A stretch of 64,000 nt of DNA from Ichthyophis bannanicus (taxonomy: Eukaryota; Chordata; Amphibia; Gymnophiona; Ichthyophiidae): positions 397,377,440-397,441,439 of the forward strand of contig CM066039.1 of the NCBI GenBank assembly GCA_033557465.1, read 5' to 3'. The translations under genes were made by a program, and so were the position numbers. The notes beneath the pieces were generated by a model. That model had not been told where the DNA came from. It ran no database searches and saw only the letters and a list, made by a program, of their open reading frames with translations. Numbering within the stretch: the first letter of the stretch is position 1; each line of letters opens with the position of its first letter. Below are positions 1 through 10,805 of this stretch, one piece after another.

Positions 1-40
1 TATAAGAGATTTGCAAATAAAATAAAATAAATAAATAAAT
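1..40 (+). repeat. L2-type 3' tail with (AAAT)n, fragment
   Basis: The first 40 bases resemble the ends of the L2 copies elsewhere in this window: a short TATAAGAGA-like stretch followed by repeated AAAT units. The body lies outside the window. A 5'-truncated CR1 begins directly after it, so the CR1 probably inserted into or beside this tail. Confidence 0.5.
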
Positions 41-2203
41 CTTGGAAGCCCAGACCAGCTGTATTCCACGCTTTAAAAAAAGTGGAAGGAAGTCCAAAAA
101 ACTGCCAGCATGGTTTAAAGGTGAGGTCAGAGAGGCTGTTGTTGCCAAAAAAGCATCTTTCAGGAAATGGAAAAAAGAGCCAAACGACAAAACTTGGAAA
201 CAGCACAAGCACTGGCAAGTCAAATGCAAGGCATTAATAAGGCAGGCAAAGGGAGAATTTGAGAAGAAGCTTGCTGCGGAAGCAAAAACGCGAAGTAAAG
301 ACCTTTTCAAGTACATTCGTAGCAAAAACCCTGTGAGAGAGTCAGTTGGTCCATTAGATGATAAAGGGGTTAAAGGAGCACTAAGAGGTGACAAGGTGAT
401 AGCGGAGAGATTGAATGAATTCTTTGCTTCAGTCTTTACTGAGGAAGATGTAGGGATGTTACCCATGACTGAAGTGGTATTTAAAGGTGCGGAAGAATTG
501 AAGGAAATATCGATACATCGAGAAGATGTATTACAACTATTAGATAAACTGAAGAGTAGCAAATCACCTGGGCCGGATGGTATACATCCAAGGGTGTTGA
601 AAGAACTGAAATATGAGATTGCAGACCTGCTATTAGTAATCTGTGAACTATCATTAAAATCATCTCTAATACCTGAAGATTGGAGAATCGCCAATGTAAC
701 ACCAATTTTTAAAAAGGGTTCCAGGGGTGATCCGGGAAACTACAGACCGGTGAGCCTGACATCAGTACCGGGAAAAATGGTAGAAACCATTATAAAGAAT
801 AAAATTACTCAGCATGTAGATAGTCATGACCTAATAGGAGACAGCCAACATGGCATTAGACAAGGAAGATCTTGTCTTACTAATCTGTTATGTTTTTTTG
901 AAGGAGTGAATAATCAGGTGGACAAAGGTGAGTCGGTTGATATTGTGTATTTGGACTTTCAGAAAGCCTTTGACAAGGTCCCTCATCAGAGACCTTTGGC
1001 AAAACTAAAGAGTCATGGGATAGGAGGCAGTGTACTATTGTGGATCAGGAACTGGTTAAAAGATAGAAAGCAGAGGGTAGCGCTAAATGGCCAATTTTCC
1101 CAATGGAGAAAGGTGAGTAGTGGTGTACCCCAGGGATCTGTGCTGGGTCCGCTGCTTTTTGACATATTCATAAATGACCTGGAAAGTGGAATAACGAGTG
1201 AGGTTATCAAATTTGCAGATGACACAAGACTATTTAAAGTTGTTAAAACCCAAGAGGATTGTGGAAAATTGCAAGAGGATCTTGATAAATTGGAAGACTG
1301 GGCATCAAAATAGGAGATGAAATTTAATGTGGACAAGTGCAAGGTTATGCACCTAGGGAAGAACAACCCAAACTATGGTTACACGATGCAAGGTTCCCCA
1401 TTAGGAACCACCACCCAGGAAAAAGATTTAGGCGTCATTGTGGATACCATGTTAAAACCCTCGGCCCAGTGTGCAGCGGCGGCCAAGAGAGCAAATAGAA
1501 TGCTAGGTATGATAAGGAAAGGAATGGAAAATAAAACAAAAGATATTATAATGCCTCTATATCGTTCCATGGTGAGACCGCACCTTGAATATTGTGTGCA
1601 ATTCTGGTCGCCGTATCTTAAAAAGGATATAGCGATTTTAGAAAAGGTTCAGAGAACAGCCACCAAAATGGTAAAGGGGATGGAAGGATACTCCTATGAA
1701 GAAAGGCTAAAAAGGTTAGGGCTCTTTAACCTGGAAAAGAGACGGCTGAGGGGAGATATGATAGAAGTCTATAAATTAATGAACGGAGTGGAACGGGTAA
1801 ATGTAGATCGATTGTTTATCTTATCAGAATATAGAAAGACTAGGGGACATGCAATGAAGCTACAGGGTAAACTATTTAAGACTAATAAAAGAAATATTTT
1901 TTCACTCAACGTGTAATGAAACTCTGGAATTTGTTACCGGAGGATGTAGTAAAGGCTGTTAGTGTAGCTGGGTTTAAAAAAGGTTTGGACAAGTTCCTGG
2001 AGGAAAGGTCCATAAACCATTATTAAGAAGGGGCCGAGGATATCAGTGCTTGAACCAATACAAGCATTGTGGAACCTGTGTCCCTTGGGGAAACTGCTAG
2101 GTACGTATGACCTAGATTGGCCACTGTTGGAAACAGAATACTGGGCTTGATGGACCTTGGTCTGACCCAGTATGGCATATCTTATGTTCTTATGTTCTTA
2201 CTA
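41..2203 (+). mobile_element. CR1-A LINE copy 1, 5'-truncated
   Basis: This is a CR1-like non-LTR retrotransposon lacking the endonuclease half of ORF2 and everything upstream. It holds most of the RT, a short 3' UTR and a tail of repeated TTATGTTC units (about 2184-2203), which is the CR1 style of 3' end rather than poly(A). The same 3' UTR recurs at 4500-4645, 10806-10960 (-), 30640-30757, 49760-49926 and 61000-61170 (-). No convincing TSD was seen. Confidence 0.9.
42..2026 (+). pseudogene. CR1-A ORF2 (reverse transcriptase), nearly intact
   Basis: The product is the RT of a CR1-clade LINE, which copies the element's RNA at a nicked target. Visible RT blocks are SPGPDGIHP, then NYRPVSLTS, then YLDFQKAFDKV with a catalytic Asp, then GVPQGSVLGPLLF, then FADD (about 1219-1230). 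The C-terminal thumb-like region ends with NHY and TAA at 2024. Two lesions separate it from an open frame: a TAG at about 1311-1313, where other copies have TGG, and a 1-base loss near 1893 that shifts the last 40 or so residues. Everything upstream of RT is missing, so this copy cannot be autonomous. Confidence 0.9.
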
Positions 2204-2947
2204 CAGTTTGACACAGTTTAACAAGTTTAATAAGTTTGTTACATATGGAGTGTGTTTTTTGATTTTTGAGTGTACTCTATGTGGGTCATTTTAGAAGCCC
2301 TATTCTTGATTTGGACATCTGAAAATGGCCATATCCCAATCACATCTATGTCCAAAGAGCCATTTTAGAAAGTCAAGAATTTCCACATGTCCAGTGTGTT
2401 TACGTCTATGTCCTACAGAGGCATGCCAAGGGCAGTCTCAATTCACCATCGGAGATTTCCATGGACATTCCTCCTCCAGGACACGAATAGGACTCCGAAA
2501 AGTTCTTGTTTTGACAAAACAACTGTAAGGAGAAGAGGAAAATGCCCCTTCATCCCATGATATTTTTTGCTCCATCGAAAAAATGAGGCAGTAAGTTAAA
2601 AAGCATTTGTCCAAGCTCCCATGCCACTGAACATCTCCATTTTCATGATGGCAGGCTAGGACATGTATGTGGTGAGATATATGACCCATGAGCACGTCTA
2701 CATCCATATCTGATATGTGCAGGTCAGATAGGGACTGATGCCATTACTCGGTCCCCGTTTTCCCATATCTTTCAGCGTCGGAAATAGCTGATTTTATGAG
2801 ACTCACGCACATCTTCTCTGCTGTCCCTTCGACATCATCTTGTTGGCACACGTATTCGGCTGTGCAAGTCTAAAAGACCCTCTTCTGCATCTAATACCTG
2901 CTTTATAACAAGGCATCTACTTAAGTGCAATTTTTCTTTAAAGAGAC
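2204..2947. other. Unassigned intergenic sequence
   Basis: I see no gene here. Short open stretches have no recognisable domain, low-complexity tracts are few, and I could not assign the sequence to the window's repeat families. Confidence 0.5.
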
Positions 2948-3093
2948 AAAGGCACCTACAACCCAAAGTAAAAACACAGAGTGGTATTAACCTGCACGGA
3001 GTAGCAGCTACAAACCAAAGTGAAGGAATCTTACTGGGCAGACTGGATGGGCCATGCTGGTCTTCATCTGCCATCATTTACTATGTTACTAAG
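2948..3093 (+). repeat. CR1-B 3' tail, single locus
   Basis: The stretch contains two diverged units of the ACAACCCAAAGTAAC / AACCTGCACGGAG motif that forms the 53-bp VNTR at 42.6-45.3 kb. It then has the common tail CTGGGCAGACTGGATGGGCC, a 'tcatctgccatcatttac' segment and ACTATGTTACTA. It is therefore an unexpanded relative of the loci that carry the long arrays. Confidence 0.75.
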
Positions 3094-3149
3094 GGGCCTA
3101 CATTCAAAAGCCATGATGGTCAGCTGTGGTGCTTAAATACTGGAGCTGC

Positions 3150-4645
3150 TGTGGAATATTTTAAAAAGAGTTCCAGGGGTGATCCGGGAAACTACAGACT
3201 GGTGAGCCTGATCTCAGTACCAGGAAAAATGGTAGAAACCATCATAAAAAACAAAATTACTCAGCATGTAGATAGTCATGGCCTAATGGGAGACAGCCAA
3301 CATGGCTTTAGACAAGGAAGATCTTGTCTTACTAATCTGTTATGTTTTTTTGAAGTGTGAATAAACAGGTGGACAAAGGTGAGTCGGTTGATATAGTGTA
3401 TCTGGACTTTCAGAAAGCCTTTGGCAAGGTCCCTCATCAGAGACTTTTGGCAAAACTAAAAAGCCATGGGATAGGAGGTGATATACTATTGTGGATCAGG
3501 AACTGGTTAAAAGATAGAAAGCAGAGGGTAGGGCTAAATAGCCAATTTTCCCAATGGAAAAAGGTGAATAGTGGAGTACCCCAAGGATCTGTGCTGGGTC
3601 CGCTGCTTTTTGACATATTTAAATGACCTGGAATAGGGAATAACGAGTGAGGTTATCAAATTTGCAGGTGACACAAAACTATTTAAAGTTGTTAAAACTC
3701 AAGAGGATTGTGGAAAACTGCAAGAGGATCTTGATAAATTGGAAGACTGAACATTCAAATGGCAGATGAAATTTAATGTGGACAAGTGCAAAGTTATGCA
3801 CCTAGGAAAGAACAACCCAAACTATGGTTACACAATGCAAGGTTCCACATTGACTACCACTACCTAGGAAAAAGATTTAGGCATCATTGTGGATAACATG
3901 TTGAAACCCTCTGCCCAGTGTGCAGCGGTGGCCAAGAGAGCAAATAGAATGCTAGGCATCATAAGGAAAGGAATGGAAAATAAAATAAAGGATATTATAA
4001 TTCCTCTGTATTGCTCCATGATATGACGGAACCTTGAATATTGTGTACAATTCTGGTCGCCGTAACTTAAAAAGGATATAGTGTTATTAGAAAAGGTGCA
4101 GAGAAGAGCCACCAAAATGGTAAAGGGGATGGAAGGATACTCCTATGAAAAGAGGCTAAGAAGGTTGGGGGCTCTTCAACCTGGAAAAGAGACGGCTGAG
4201 GGGAGATATGATAGAGGTCTATAAATTAATGAAAGGAGTGGAACGGGTAAACGTAGATCGATTGTTTATGTCTTCAGAATATACAAAGACTAGGGGACAT
4301 GCAATGAAGCTACAGGGTAACCCATTTAAGACTAATAAGAGAAAATGTTTTTTCACTCAACGTGTAATCAAACTCTGGAATTTGTTATCGGAGGATGTAG
4401 TAAAAGCTGCTAGTGTAGCTGGGTTTTAAAAAGATTTGGACAAGTTCCTGGAGGAAAGGTCCATAAACCATTATTAAAAGGGACCCAGGATATCAATGCT
4501 TGAACCAATATAAGCATTGAGGAACTTGTGTCTTTTGGGGAGACTGCTAGGTACTTATGACCTAGATTGGCCACTGTTGGAAACAGGATACTGGGCTTGA
4601 TGGACATTGGTCTGACCCAGTATGGCATATCTAATGTTCTTATAT
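3150..4645 (+). mobile_element. CR1-A LINE copy 2, degraded
   Basis: This 5'-truncated CR1-A copy starts inside RT just before the NYRPVSLTS-like block (here NYRLVSLIS). It keeps RT blocks to the C-terminus and the CR1-A 3' UTR, ending near TTCTTATATT. Several frameshifts (about 3355, 3620 and 4165) and stops (about 3747, 3866 and 4023) break the frame. Its FADD box has become FAGD (3661-3672). It is clearly older or faster-decayed than copies 1 and 4. Confidence 0.88.
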
Positions 4646-4659
4646 TGGGACGGAGTGGT

Positions 4660-4732
4660 GTTAGCCGGATAAGTGCTGACACTTCCCTGGTTAGTAGATT
4701 TTCATTCAGCACTTACCGTACTGCAATTTAGG
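4660..4732. repeat. Fragment of foldback-type repeat
   Basis: The stretch reads TTAGCCGGATAAGTGCTGACACT followed by a near-inverted partner (CAGCACTTACCG). Similar wording occurs at 32215-32310 and in the larger foldback elements at 34.3, 41.2 and 50.4 kb. It is probably a remnant of the same non-autonomous family. Confidence 0.35.
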
Positions 4733-6065
4733 ATAAAGCTAAAAGAGACAAAAAGAGAAATAAAGACAGCAAAATTAAAGGCAGAAGAAAAGATGGCTAA
4801 AGATCTGAAGCTTGGAGACAAAACTTTTTTCAGGTATATTCGGGAGAAGAGGAAAATCAGAGGTGGAATCGCAAGATTCAAAATTGCTGAGAACGGATTC
4901 ATGGAAAGTGACATTGAAAAAGCAAAAATGCTAAACAAATACTTCTGTTCTGTTTTTACTAGAGAAAATCCTGGAGAAGGACCATCTATGATTGACAAAT
5001 ACACAAACTAGAATGGAGTAGATACCACACCATTCACAGAAGATGATGTGTTTGAACAGCTTGCAAAACAGAAAGTGGACAAGGCCATGGGATCAGATAG
5101 GATACATCCCAGCATAATGAAAGAGCTCAGAGAGGTTTTTGCAGGGCATTTAAAGGATGTTTTTAATAGATCCTTGGAGACAGGAGAAGTTCCACAGGAC
5201 TGCAGAAGGGCTGATGTGGTACCTCTTCACAAAAGTGGCAATAAGGAAGACATGATAAACTATAGGCCACTAAGCCTTACCTCGGTGATGGGAAAAGTAA
5301 TGGGGGTGCTCCTGAAAGAAAGAAGAGTGGACTTTCTTGAAACCATTAGGTTTCATGATCTGAGGCAACATGGTTTTACCAAAGGATAATTATGCCAAAC
5401 AATTCTGATTGAGTTCTTTGACTGGGTGACCAGAGAACTAGATCAAGGGCATGTGATGGATGTGATCTATCTAGATTTCAGCAAAGCCTTGGATACTGTT
5501 CCTCAGAGGAGGCTTATCAATAAACTGAACAGCCTGGGGATGGGTCCCAAGGTGGTGAACTGGATCAGAAATTGGTTGATTGACAGACGACAGAAGGTGA
5601 TGGTAAACAGAACTCACTTGGATGAAAGGAAGGTGATTAGTGGCGAGCCCCAGGGATCGGTCCTGGAACTGGTACTGTTTAACATATTTATGAGTGATAT
5701 TGCTGAAAGACTGAATGGAAAAGTCCTTCTTTTTGCAGATGACACAAAAATTGCAACAGAGTGGACTCCCCTGAGAGAGTGGATGACATGAGGAAAGATC
5801 TACAAAAGCTGGAAGAATGGTCTAATGCTTGGCAGTTAAGATTTAATGTGAAGAAGTGCAGTGTCATACACTTAGGAAGTAGAAATCCAATGGAATTGTA
5901 TGCGATAGGGGGTGAGAAGCTGGTGTGCATGGATCAGGAGAAGAACCTTGGAGTGATCGTTTCTGAGTCTCTCGAGGTGGCAGAACTATGTGATGGAAGT
6001 GGTGGAGGCAAATACAGTGATAGAACTCAAAATGGCATGGAACAGACACTGTGGATCCCTTTATA
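4733..6065 (+). pseudogene. CR1-B ORF2 (reverse transcriptase) relic
   Basis: RT motifs are visible in three open blocks. The first (4733-5011) is the pre-RT region with FFRYIREKRK and a YFCSVFTREN motif. The second (5048-5389) holds a diverged GSDRIHPSIMKEL and NYRPLSLTSVMGK. The third (5426-5791) holds YLDFSKALDTV, a GEPQGSVL box and FADDTKI. Stops after 5008 and 5387 and a frameshift near 5765 break it. The segment between the NLGVIVSESL block and the terminal DRTQNGMEQTLW block is deleted. The catalytic Asp residues survive, but the frame does not. Confidence 0.85.
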
Positions 6066-6116
6066 GCAAAAGGATAAAATCAAAATAAACATAGCTATCT
6101 CTTATATCTCAACAAA

Positions 6117-6208
6117 TAGGGGTGACCTGCATGGAGCGGTGGGTACACCCCTAAACAAAGGCATGGGAAGGGGTGACCTGCATGGAGCGGCAGTTGCACC
6201 TACTCTTG
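6117..6208 (+). repeat. Two-copy 51-bp unit in CR1-B 3' UTR
   Basis: Two units of GGGGTGACCTGCATGGAGCGG plus an acccctaaacaaaggcatggga segment lie in the 3' UTR. The same unit is present nine times at 51622-52095. This locus shows the low-copy state of that VNTR. Confidence 0.8.
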
Positions 6209-6284
6209 CCACCTTGCTGGGCAGACTAGATGGACCATACTGGCCTTTATCTGCCATCATATACTATGGGATCTATTCTGAAGC

Positions 6285-6717
6285 ACCAACAGCGGGGATG
6301 GGCATCCCATTGGGACATCCATGCCCACTATTCACCCCCCTGCCATTCCTGTCCAAAGGCTCCTGAACAAACAAGGAGTTTGTATGGGCAGGTTAGATGA
6401 AGGTGGGAAGGGTGTGGTGTGGAGGCGAAGTTAGGGTGGGTGGTCCACGGCCCCTGATATACAGGGTCAATTCCGATGTTGGCCCTGTACGTCCGGGGCC
6501 AGCAGACTAGATGGGGAACTTATTCCACCTCTCAGGGGATGGCAGGCCTGTGCAGCGGCAAAGAGTGGAGGAGATGCAGGAGATTCCCTGCAGCCCGACC
6601 CTGGCCATGGTTGGCCAGATCAGGGGGTCAGGCTGCGAGGAATGAAAAAAGTGGTCCGGTTCCGACCGGATGTACAGCGGGTTGGAACGTACAGGCCTCT
6701 ATGTTACTATGTTATTA
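6285..6717 (+). repeat. Unclassified interspersed repeat U1, copy 1
   Basis: It aligns by eye with 54620-55123. Shared landmarks are TTGGGACATCCATGCCCACTA, ACAGGG..GATT/CAATTC, GGCCCTGTA, TCTGGGGCC-like and a final GGCCTCTATG. Copy 1 ends in GGCCTCTATGTTACTATGTTAT, a CR1-like (TGTTACTA)n ending, so U1 may be the 3' end of another CR1-like LINE or a SINE using it. No coding motif was recognised. Confidence 0.6.
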
Positions 6718-6942
6718 GACTAGCTTTTCATGAGGATAAGATACCTGGATAGTTCACAACAATAAAATGAGAGAAAAAAAATGAGCAAAAGTGAAGAGAA
6801 GAGGGTTTGGGACAAGATTAAGAAGCAGCATGGAGTAACAGGGTGTATCAGGCTCACCGTGCCCAGCCCAGTACCCAGTTTCTGGTGCCCATCAAGGGCT
6901 TCCTCAAGTCTCAAAGGCAAATATTCATTACGAGGAATCAAA

Positions 6943-7906
6943 GCTTCATCACACCGCCCTATCTAAAGGTCAAAGAAGCAGAACTACAGACCAAACCCAT
7001 GATCCGGTACCTCAGAGTCTCTTTAGACCAGCGCCTGGAAATGAAGGTGCACATAAGCAACATAGCGAGAGCGGTATACCATAAGATCCGAACTCTCAGG
7101 CACCTACCTTCCTACTGGAACCGGATGACTTCCGGACAATTTATCAAGCATTAATCATACCACACTTTGATTATGCAAATTCAATCCTGCATGGACTCCC
7201 TCAATCCACCCTGAACCCGCTTCAGCTCGCGATGAACGCCGCAGCGAGAGTCCTACATGGAGCATCCAGGAAAGACCACATGACACCCATCCTGAAACAT
7301 CTCCACTGACTCCCGATACATGATAGATTCACATTCAAAACCTTACTGCTGACTTTCAAAGCCAGGGAGGAGTGGCTCAGTGGTTGGGACAGGTTACCTC
7401 AGGCCAGAAGGCCAGGGGTTCAATTCCCACATGGGGACAAGCAACTTCAGGCCGAAGGGACTGGGGTCTCTAGTCCCATGGCCACTCCTTGTGGCCTTGG
7501 GCAAGCCACTTAATCCTCCATTGCCTCAGGTACACTTAGATTGTGAGCCCTTAGGGGACAAGGGAATAAAAAGTACCTGTTAGTATACATGTAAACTGCA
7601 CTGATTTAATTAATCAAGGGGCTCTCCTCCACAACACTAGCAGAACTTATCCAGACCACACCCCCCAACAGGTCCAGAAGATTGGTAGTGGTCAATACAC
7701 TGATAGTCCCAAAATCAATAACCCAATGCACCCAGGCAACAGCAATCAGGGCTTTCAAATTCTGTGCGCCCAGATGCTGGAACACCCTACCACCCAGCAT
7801 CCAGGCAATCCCTGACCTAGCCCAGTTTAGGAAGGCCTTGAAGCACCACCTCTTCCTCCTGTACTACCCGGTTGACAGTGCTACAATAGCCCCTTCCTCT
7901 ATCTAG
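6943..7906 (+). pseudogene. L2 ORF2 C-terminal relic
   Basis: Two coding blocks flank the SINE. 6943-7370 holds the end of the RT with a frameshift near 7125 and a TGA at about 7308. 7606-7906 holds the C-terminal domain with the L2-typical ...CWNTLPPSIQ... and ...FRKALKHHLFL motifs. It is a dead fragment by itself. Confidence 0.8.
7372..7605 (+). repeat. tRNA-derived SINE inserted in L2 copy a
   Basis: The 5' part is tRNA-like: an A-box-like GTGGCTCAGTGGTTGG and a B-box-like GGGGTTCAATTCCC about 40 bases apart. The body with CCTTGTGGCCTTGGGCAAGC is shared with SINEs at 34.8 and 62.3 kb. It interrupts the L2 reading frame. Confidence 0.8.
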
Positions 7907-8142
7907 CCTGTGCAGTACATTTGAATCTTACCACACAAAGCATCCATGACTACGACTGGCGAGGTACGACTTGTCATGTCACCTAGATGTAAATAGTTAC
8001 CCCTGGTTATCCAAGTTTTTAGTACCTGTTCCTTGTAAATACAGATCAGCCAATGAAATGTGTAAGTTTCTATGTTCCATGTAAACCGCACTGATGTTGA
8101 ATAGCGCGGTATAAAAGAGACTGTAAATAAATAAATAAATTA

Positions 8143-9639
8143 ATAAATAAGCGTGATTTAATCCAATTTTAAATTGCCTGAGGAGTGACCGGACGTGAGT
8201 CCCCAATAGTGCAATGAGAAAGAATGCCGATTGTCTTGTGGCGTCCAGTTTTGCACAGGAAAGAGGGGGAAGGTAGAACTTTCCTTAAAGTGTTATCCCT
8301 AATGATTGCTGAGCTCACGTGAAATGAGCGAGGCGGGGTCCCTGATTTCAAGCTTTTGTAAGGCATGAGAGTGTACTATAGCAATGTTAACCAGCGATCC
8401 TGCTGATGTGCTCATTTTTCTGAGCCAAATCACTTTATTTTGGACTGTACACATGTTGATTAAAGTATTTAATAATCAAGAGGCTCTTTGCAAACCCAGG
8501 ATCGCTCCCCTGGTTATGTCTACAGCGAAGGACACGGCACACACATTTAAGTCAGCTGATATCTTAGGAAAGGCCTTTCACATACATATCTGGCTACATT
8601 ATAAACTTTGCAGAAACACTTTAGAACATGTGCGTCTGCCTCTTGTCTCTGTCTCACGATGAGAATCTCTTTACTTTTATATGGTCTTTGTTTCTCTCCC
8701 TTCTCTGTTCCTGCTGCTTAGGATCACATGACTTCATTAGCACATATTAATTAAGAACATATGTACTTTTCAGCAGGATCCTTAATGAGCAGCAGTACTG
8801 AGGGCTCTGGAATTCCATTTTAAGTGTCGACTCGCCTCACTACTGGGTGCTGCTAATGAACAACACCCAATCCCTCCCCCCATTCCCTTAAAAATGAGCT
8901 CAAATTAAACACAGAACTGTGATACCTGGAGCTGAATTCAGCTTAATTACAGGTCCTCAGATATGAAGGCTTCACTTCAGCAAGACATCATTGCTTGCGA
9001 GTTATTTAAAGTTTCCAGAAACATAAAATCTCTGCAATACTGATAATGGGGAGGGAAGGGGACCTGAGTATAAAGGTGAAGGGGGTTAACAAGAGTTCAC
9101 TATTCACAAGCACTGGGGGCCAACCGCATAACTGCTTTGGTTTAAATTTCCCTAGCTGTGTAATGCTATACAGTCAAAGAAATACATTTTAAAATTGGGC
9201 TACCCTTAGGATGAGCATTCATTCAAACTGGTTTACATTTATTCATAACAAACAGTCGCGACAGAGATAGATAAGTTATCCATTTGCAGATATGCAGACA
9301 TTTTCAGTGTTCACACTTGAAGACGTTCTACTGAAAATACATACCCATGCTTTCAAGTTGGTGGTTTGCCACGTTCCCTCGGTTGGTTGTTTTCTCCGGG
9401 GGGGGGGGGGGGGGAGGGGAGGGGTGCCAGGGAGCTGATAATGTCACTGATTACAATCACTGAATAAAAGGATTGGAGGTGACTTTGGGAGATTGTCTGT
9501 TTCTTTCCTTAATGGAAAGTGTGAACATACATTAATTGCAAAACCTCTGCAGTAGTGTTTGGGGTATGCCTGGCATAGTTGGGAAGTCAGCTGCAAAGTT
9601 AACAGAGGGGAAAACCCCTAGTACGCACAGTTAATTAGA
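8143..9639. other. Unassigned sequence, possibly unique host DNA
   Basis: No gene or recognisable TE protein was found over about 1.5 kb. It contains a G-rich tract at about 9398-9424. It is one of the least repeat-like stretches in the window, so it is a reasonable place to look for conserved non-coding sequence. Confidence 0.4.
9398..9424. repeat. Poly-G tract
   Basis: A near-uninterrupted run of about 18 G is followed by GAGGGGAGGGG. Such tracts are length-unstable, and the exact count is unreliable in an assembly. Confidence 0.85.
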
Positions 9640-9897
9640 AATAGAGGAAAGCCTGTAAGGCCTGTCCACACCAACTTCTGTCCTTTCCTGTCCCTTAGAG
9701 ATCCTCTGAGCTTGTCCAAGGCTTTCTTGAAATCAGATTGTTGTCGTTTGCACATATCTACCACTCTTTCCATAAAGAACTATTTCCCTAGATTATCCTG
9801 AGTCTCATCCACAGCTTCCTTTGCCTCCTGTACATTTATGCCTTGGAGATATTTAAAAGCCTCTATTATATCTCCTCTAACCTGCCTTTCTTCTAAA
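9640..9897 (-). mobile_element. CR1-C LINE 3' fragment
   Basis: Read on the minus strand it matches the C-terminal part of the better copy at 42703-43434. Landmarks on the plus strand are CCACTCTTTCC.TAAAGAA, ATGCCTTGGAGATATTTAAA and ATATCTCCTCTAACCTGCC. It is frameshifted and truncated at both ends. Confidence 0.65.
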
Positions 9898-10125
9898 ACA
9901 ACAAACAGGTGGTAATTTAAAGACTTTATTCAGGGGTAAAACACAGCCGTGTTTCAGCCCCTGCCTTCCTCAAGGGTGTATTAGCACTACAACAAACCAT
10001 TAAGACCCATATATAAATAAATAAATAAATAAATATAAAATCACATCAAATATAATAAAATAATAAAACTAATATGTACATTGAATCACATCATGAATAA
10101 AAATAAATTTAAAAAGAAATAAAAA
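9898..10125 (-). repeat. Unclassified repeat end with (AAAT)n, possibly Penelope-like
   Basis: Read on the minus strand, GAGGAAGGCAGGGGCTGAAAC is followed by ACACGGCTGTG and a final AATAAAGTCTTT. This phrase style (gaggaaggc ... gaaac) is known from ends of Penelope-like elements in vertebrates, but no RT or GIY-YIG motif is present here. An AAAT microsatellite lies at 10012-10040. The assignment is tentative. Confidence 0.3.
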
Positions 10126-10499
10126 TCAAATGGAAAGCCATTCACAGACAATGATGGATAAGGATCTTGACATGTAATGTGAAACTAATAATGAACCACA
10201 AACATAAACATAACTTTCACAAGAAAGAAAACATATTGTAATAATGTGGATAATATGTAGAGCAGAATCATTCAACTGAGAGGTAAGATGACAGTGCGTA
10301 GAAGAACAAGCCGGGAAAAACTCATGTGGGAGAATGAGAAATGGGGTTTGTTGTAATAGGCACATTACCCAACGCGGCAGTGCTATAATGCGTCTTCTTG
10401 TACAATTAGATTTCCTGAAGACATACACTGTAATCAGAAACAATTCAACTGAATGAATTATCACATTGATATAAAGAAACTAAGCAGTTTGATACCATT

Positions 10500-10770
10500 C
10501 TAAAGAGAAAGGAATGATTACCACGATATGCATTTGGGAACAGTCCCTCTCATTCTAGAGCAGACAAATCGTAAAGCGCAAAATAGTGAAACAAAGGGGA
10601 CAACCCAGGAGATCAACCTTTCACATACAGTCATATTGTTCAAAAAAACGTTTGCTCAGATCTTGAACTATGCTAAGAGTATAAATACTGCTCTTTAGAA
10701 CGTCATTCAGAAATCTGTTTCTATGCCATTAGGAGAGTGCAGATACCCTTCTCGTATTACAGTGATCTGC
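10500..10770. repeat. Unclassified interspersed repeat U2, copy 1
   Basis: It aligns by eye with 30985-31240. Shared landmarks are AACAGTCCCTCTCAT, an AGAGCA.(G/A)CAAATC stretch, GATCAA...CATATACAGT, TCAT(A/)TTGTTCA, and a segment ending near AGTAT. There is no coding motif. The two copies are well diverged. Confidence 0.45.
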
Positions 10771-10805
10771 CATTGTCACAATGTGCTTTCAATAATATAA
10801 TAAAG

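Larger units (their letters stand above)
4733..6270 (+). mobile_element. CR1-B LINE copy 1 with internal deletion
   Basis: This is a second CR1-like lineage, distinct in protein from CR1-A. It runs from the region preceding RT through RT. It then jumps, near 5980, from the thumb-like region straight to the last few codons of the ORF, an apparent internal deletion. The 3' UTR carries two copies of a 51-bp unit (6117-6208) and ends with the GGGCAGACTAGATGGACC tail shared with the VNTR loci at 45.3 and 52.1 kb. Confidence 0.85.
6843..8142 (+). mobile_element. L2 LINE copy a, split by a SINE
   Basis: This is the 3' part of an L2-clade LINE. The RT C-terminal region reads KPMIRYLRVSLDQRL, then (frameshifted) HFDYANSILHGLP. 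After a SINE insertion it continues with FKFCAPRCWNTLP and FRKALKHHLFL and stops at about 7904. The 3' UTR ends in an L2-type stem (accgcact...agcgcggtataaaag) and (AAAT)n at 8128-8152. The catalytic RT part is absent. Confidence 0.85.

Noticed and set aside
7996..8206. Short ORFs over L2 3' UTRs as small genes
   Set aside because: They lie in the 3' UTR and (AAAT)n tail of an L2 element.
10126..10464. Minus-strand 112-codon ORF as a Penelope protein
   Set aside because: No RT or GIY-YIG motif; only the flank at 9.9 kb resembles a Penelope end.
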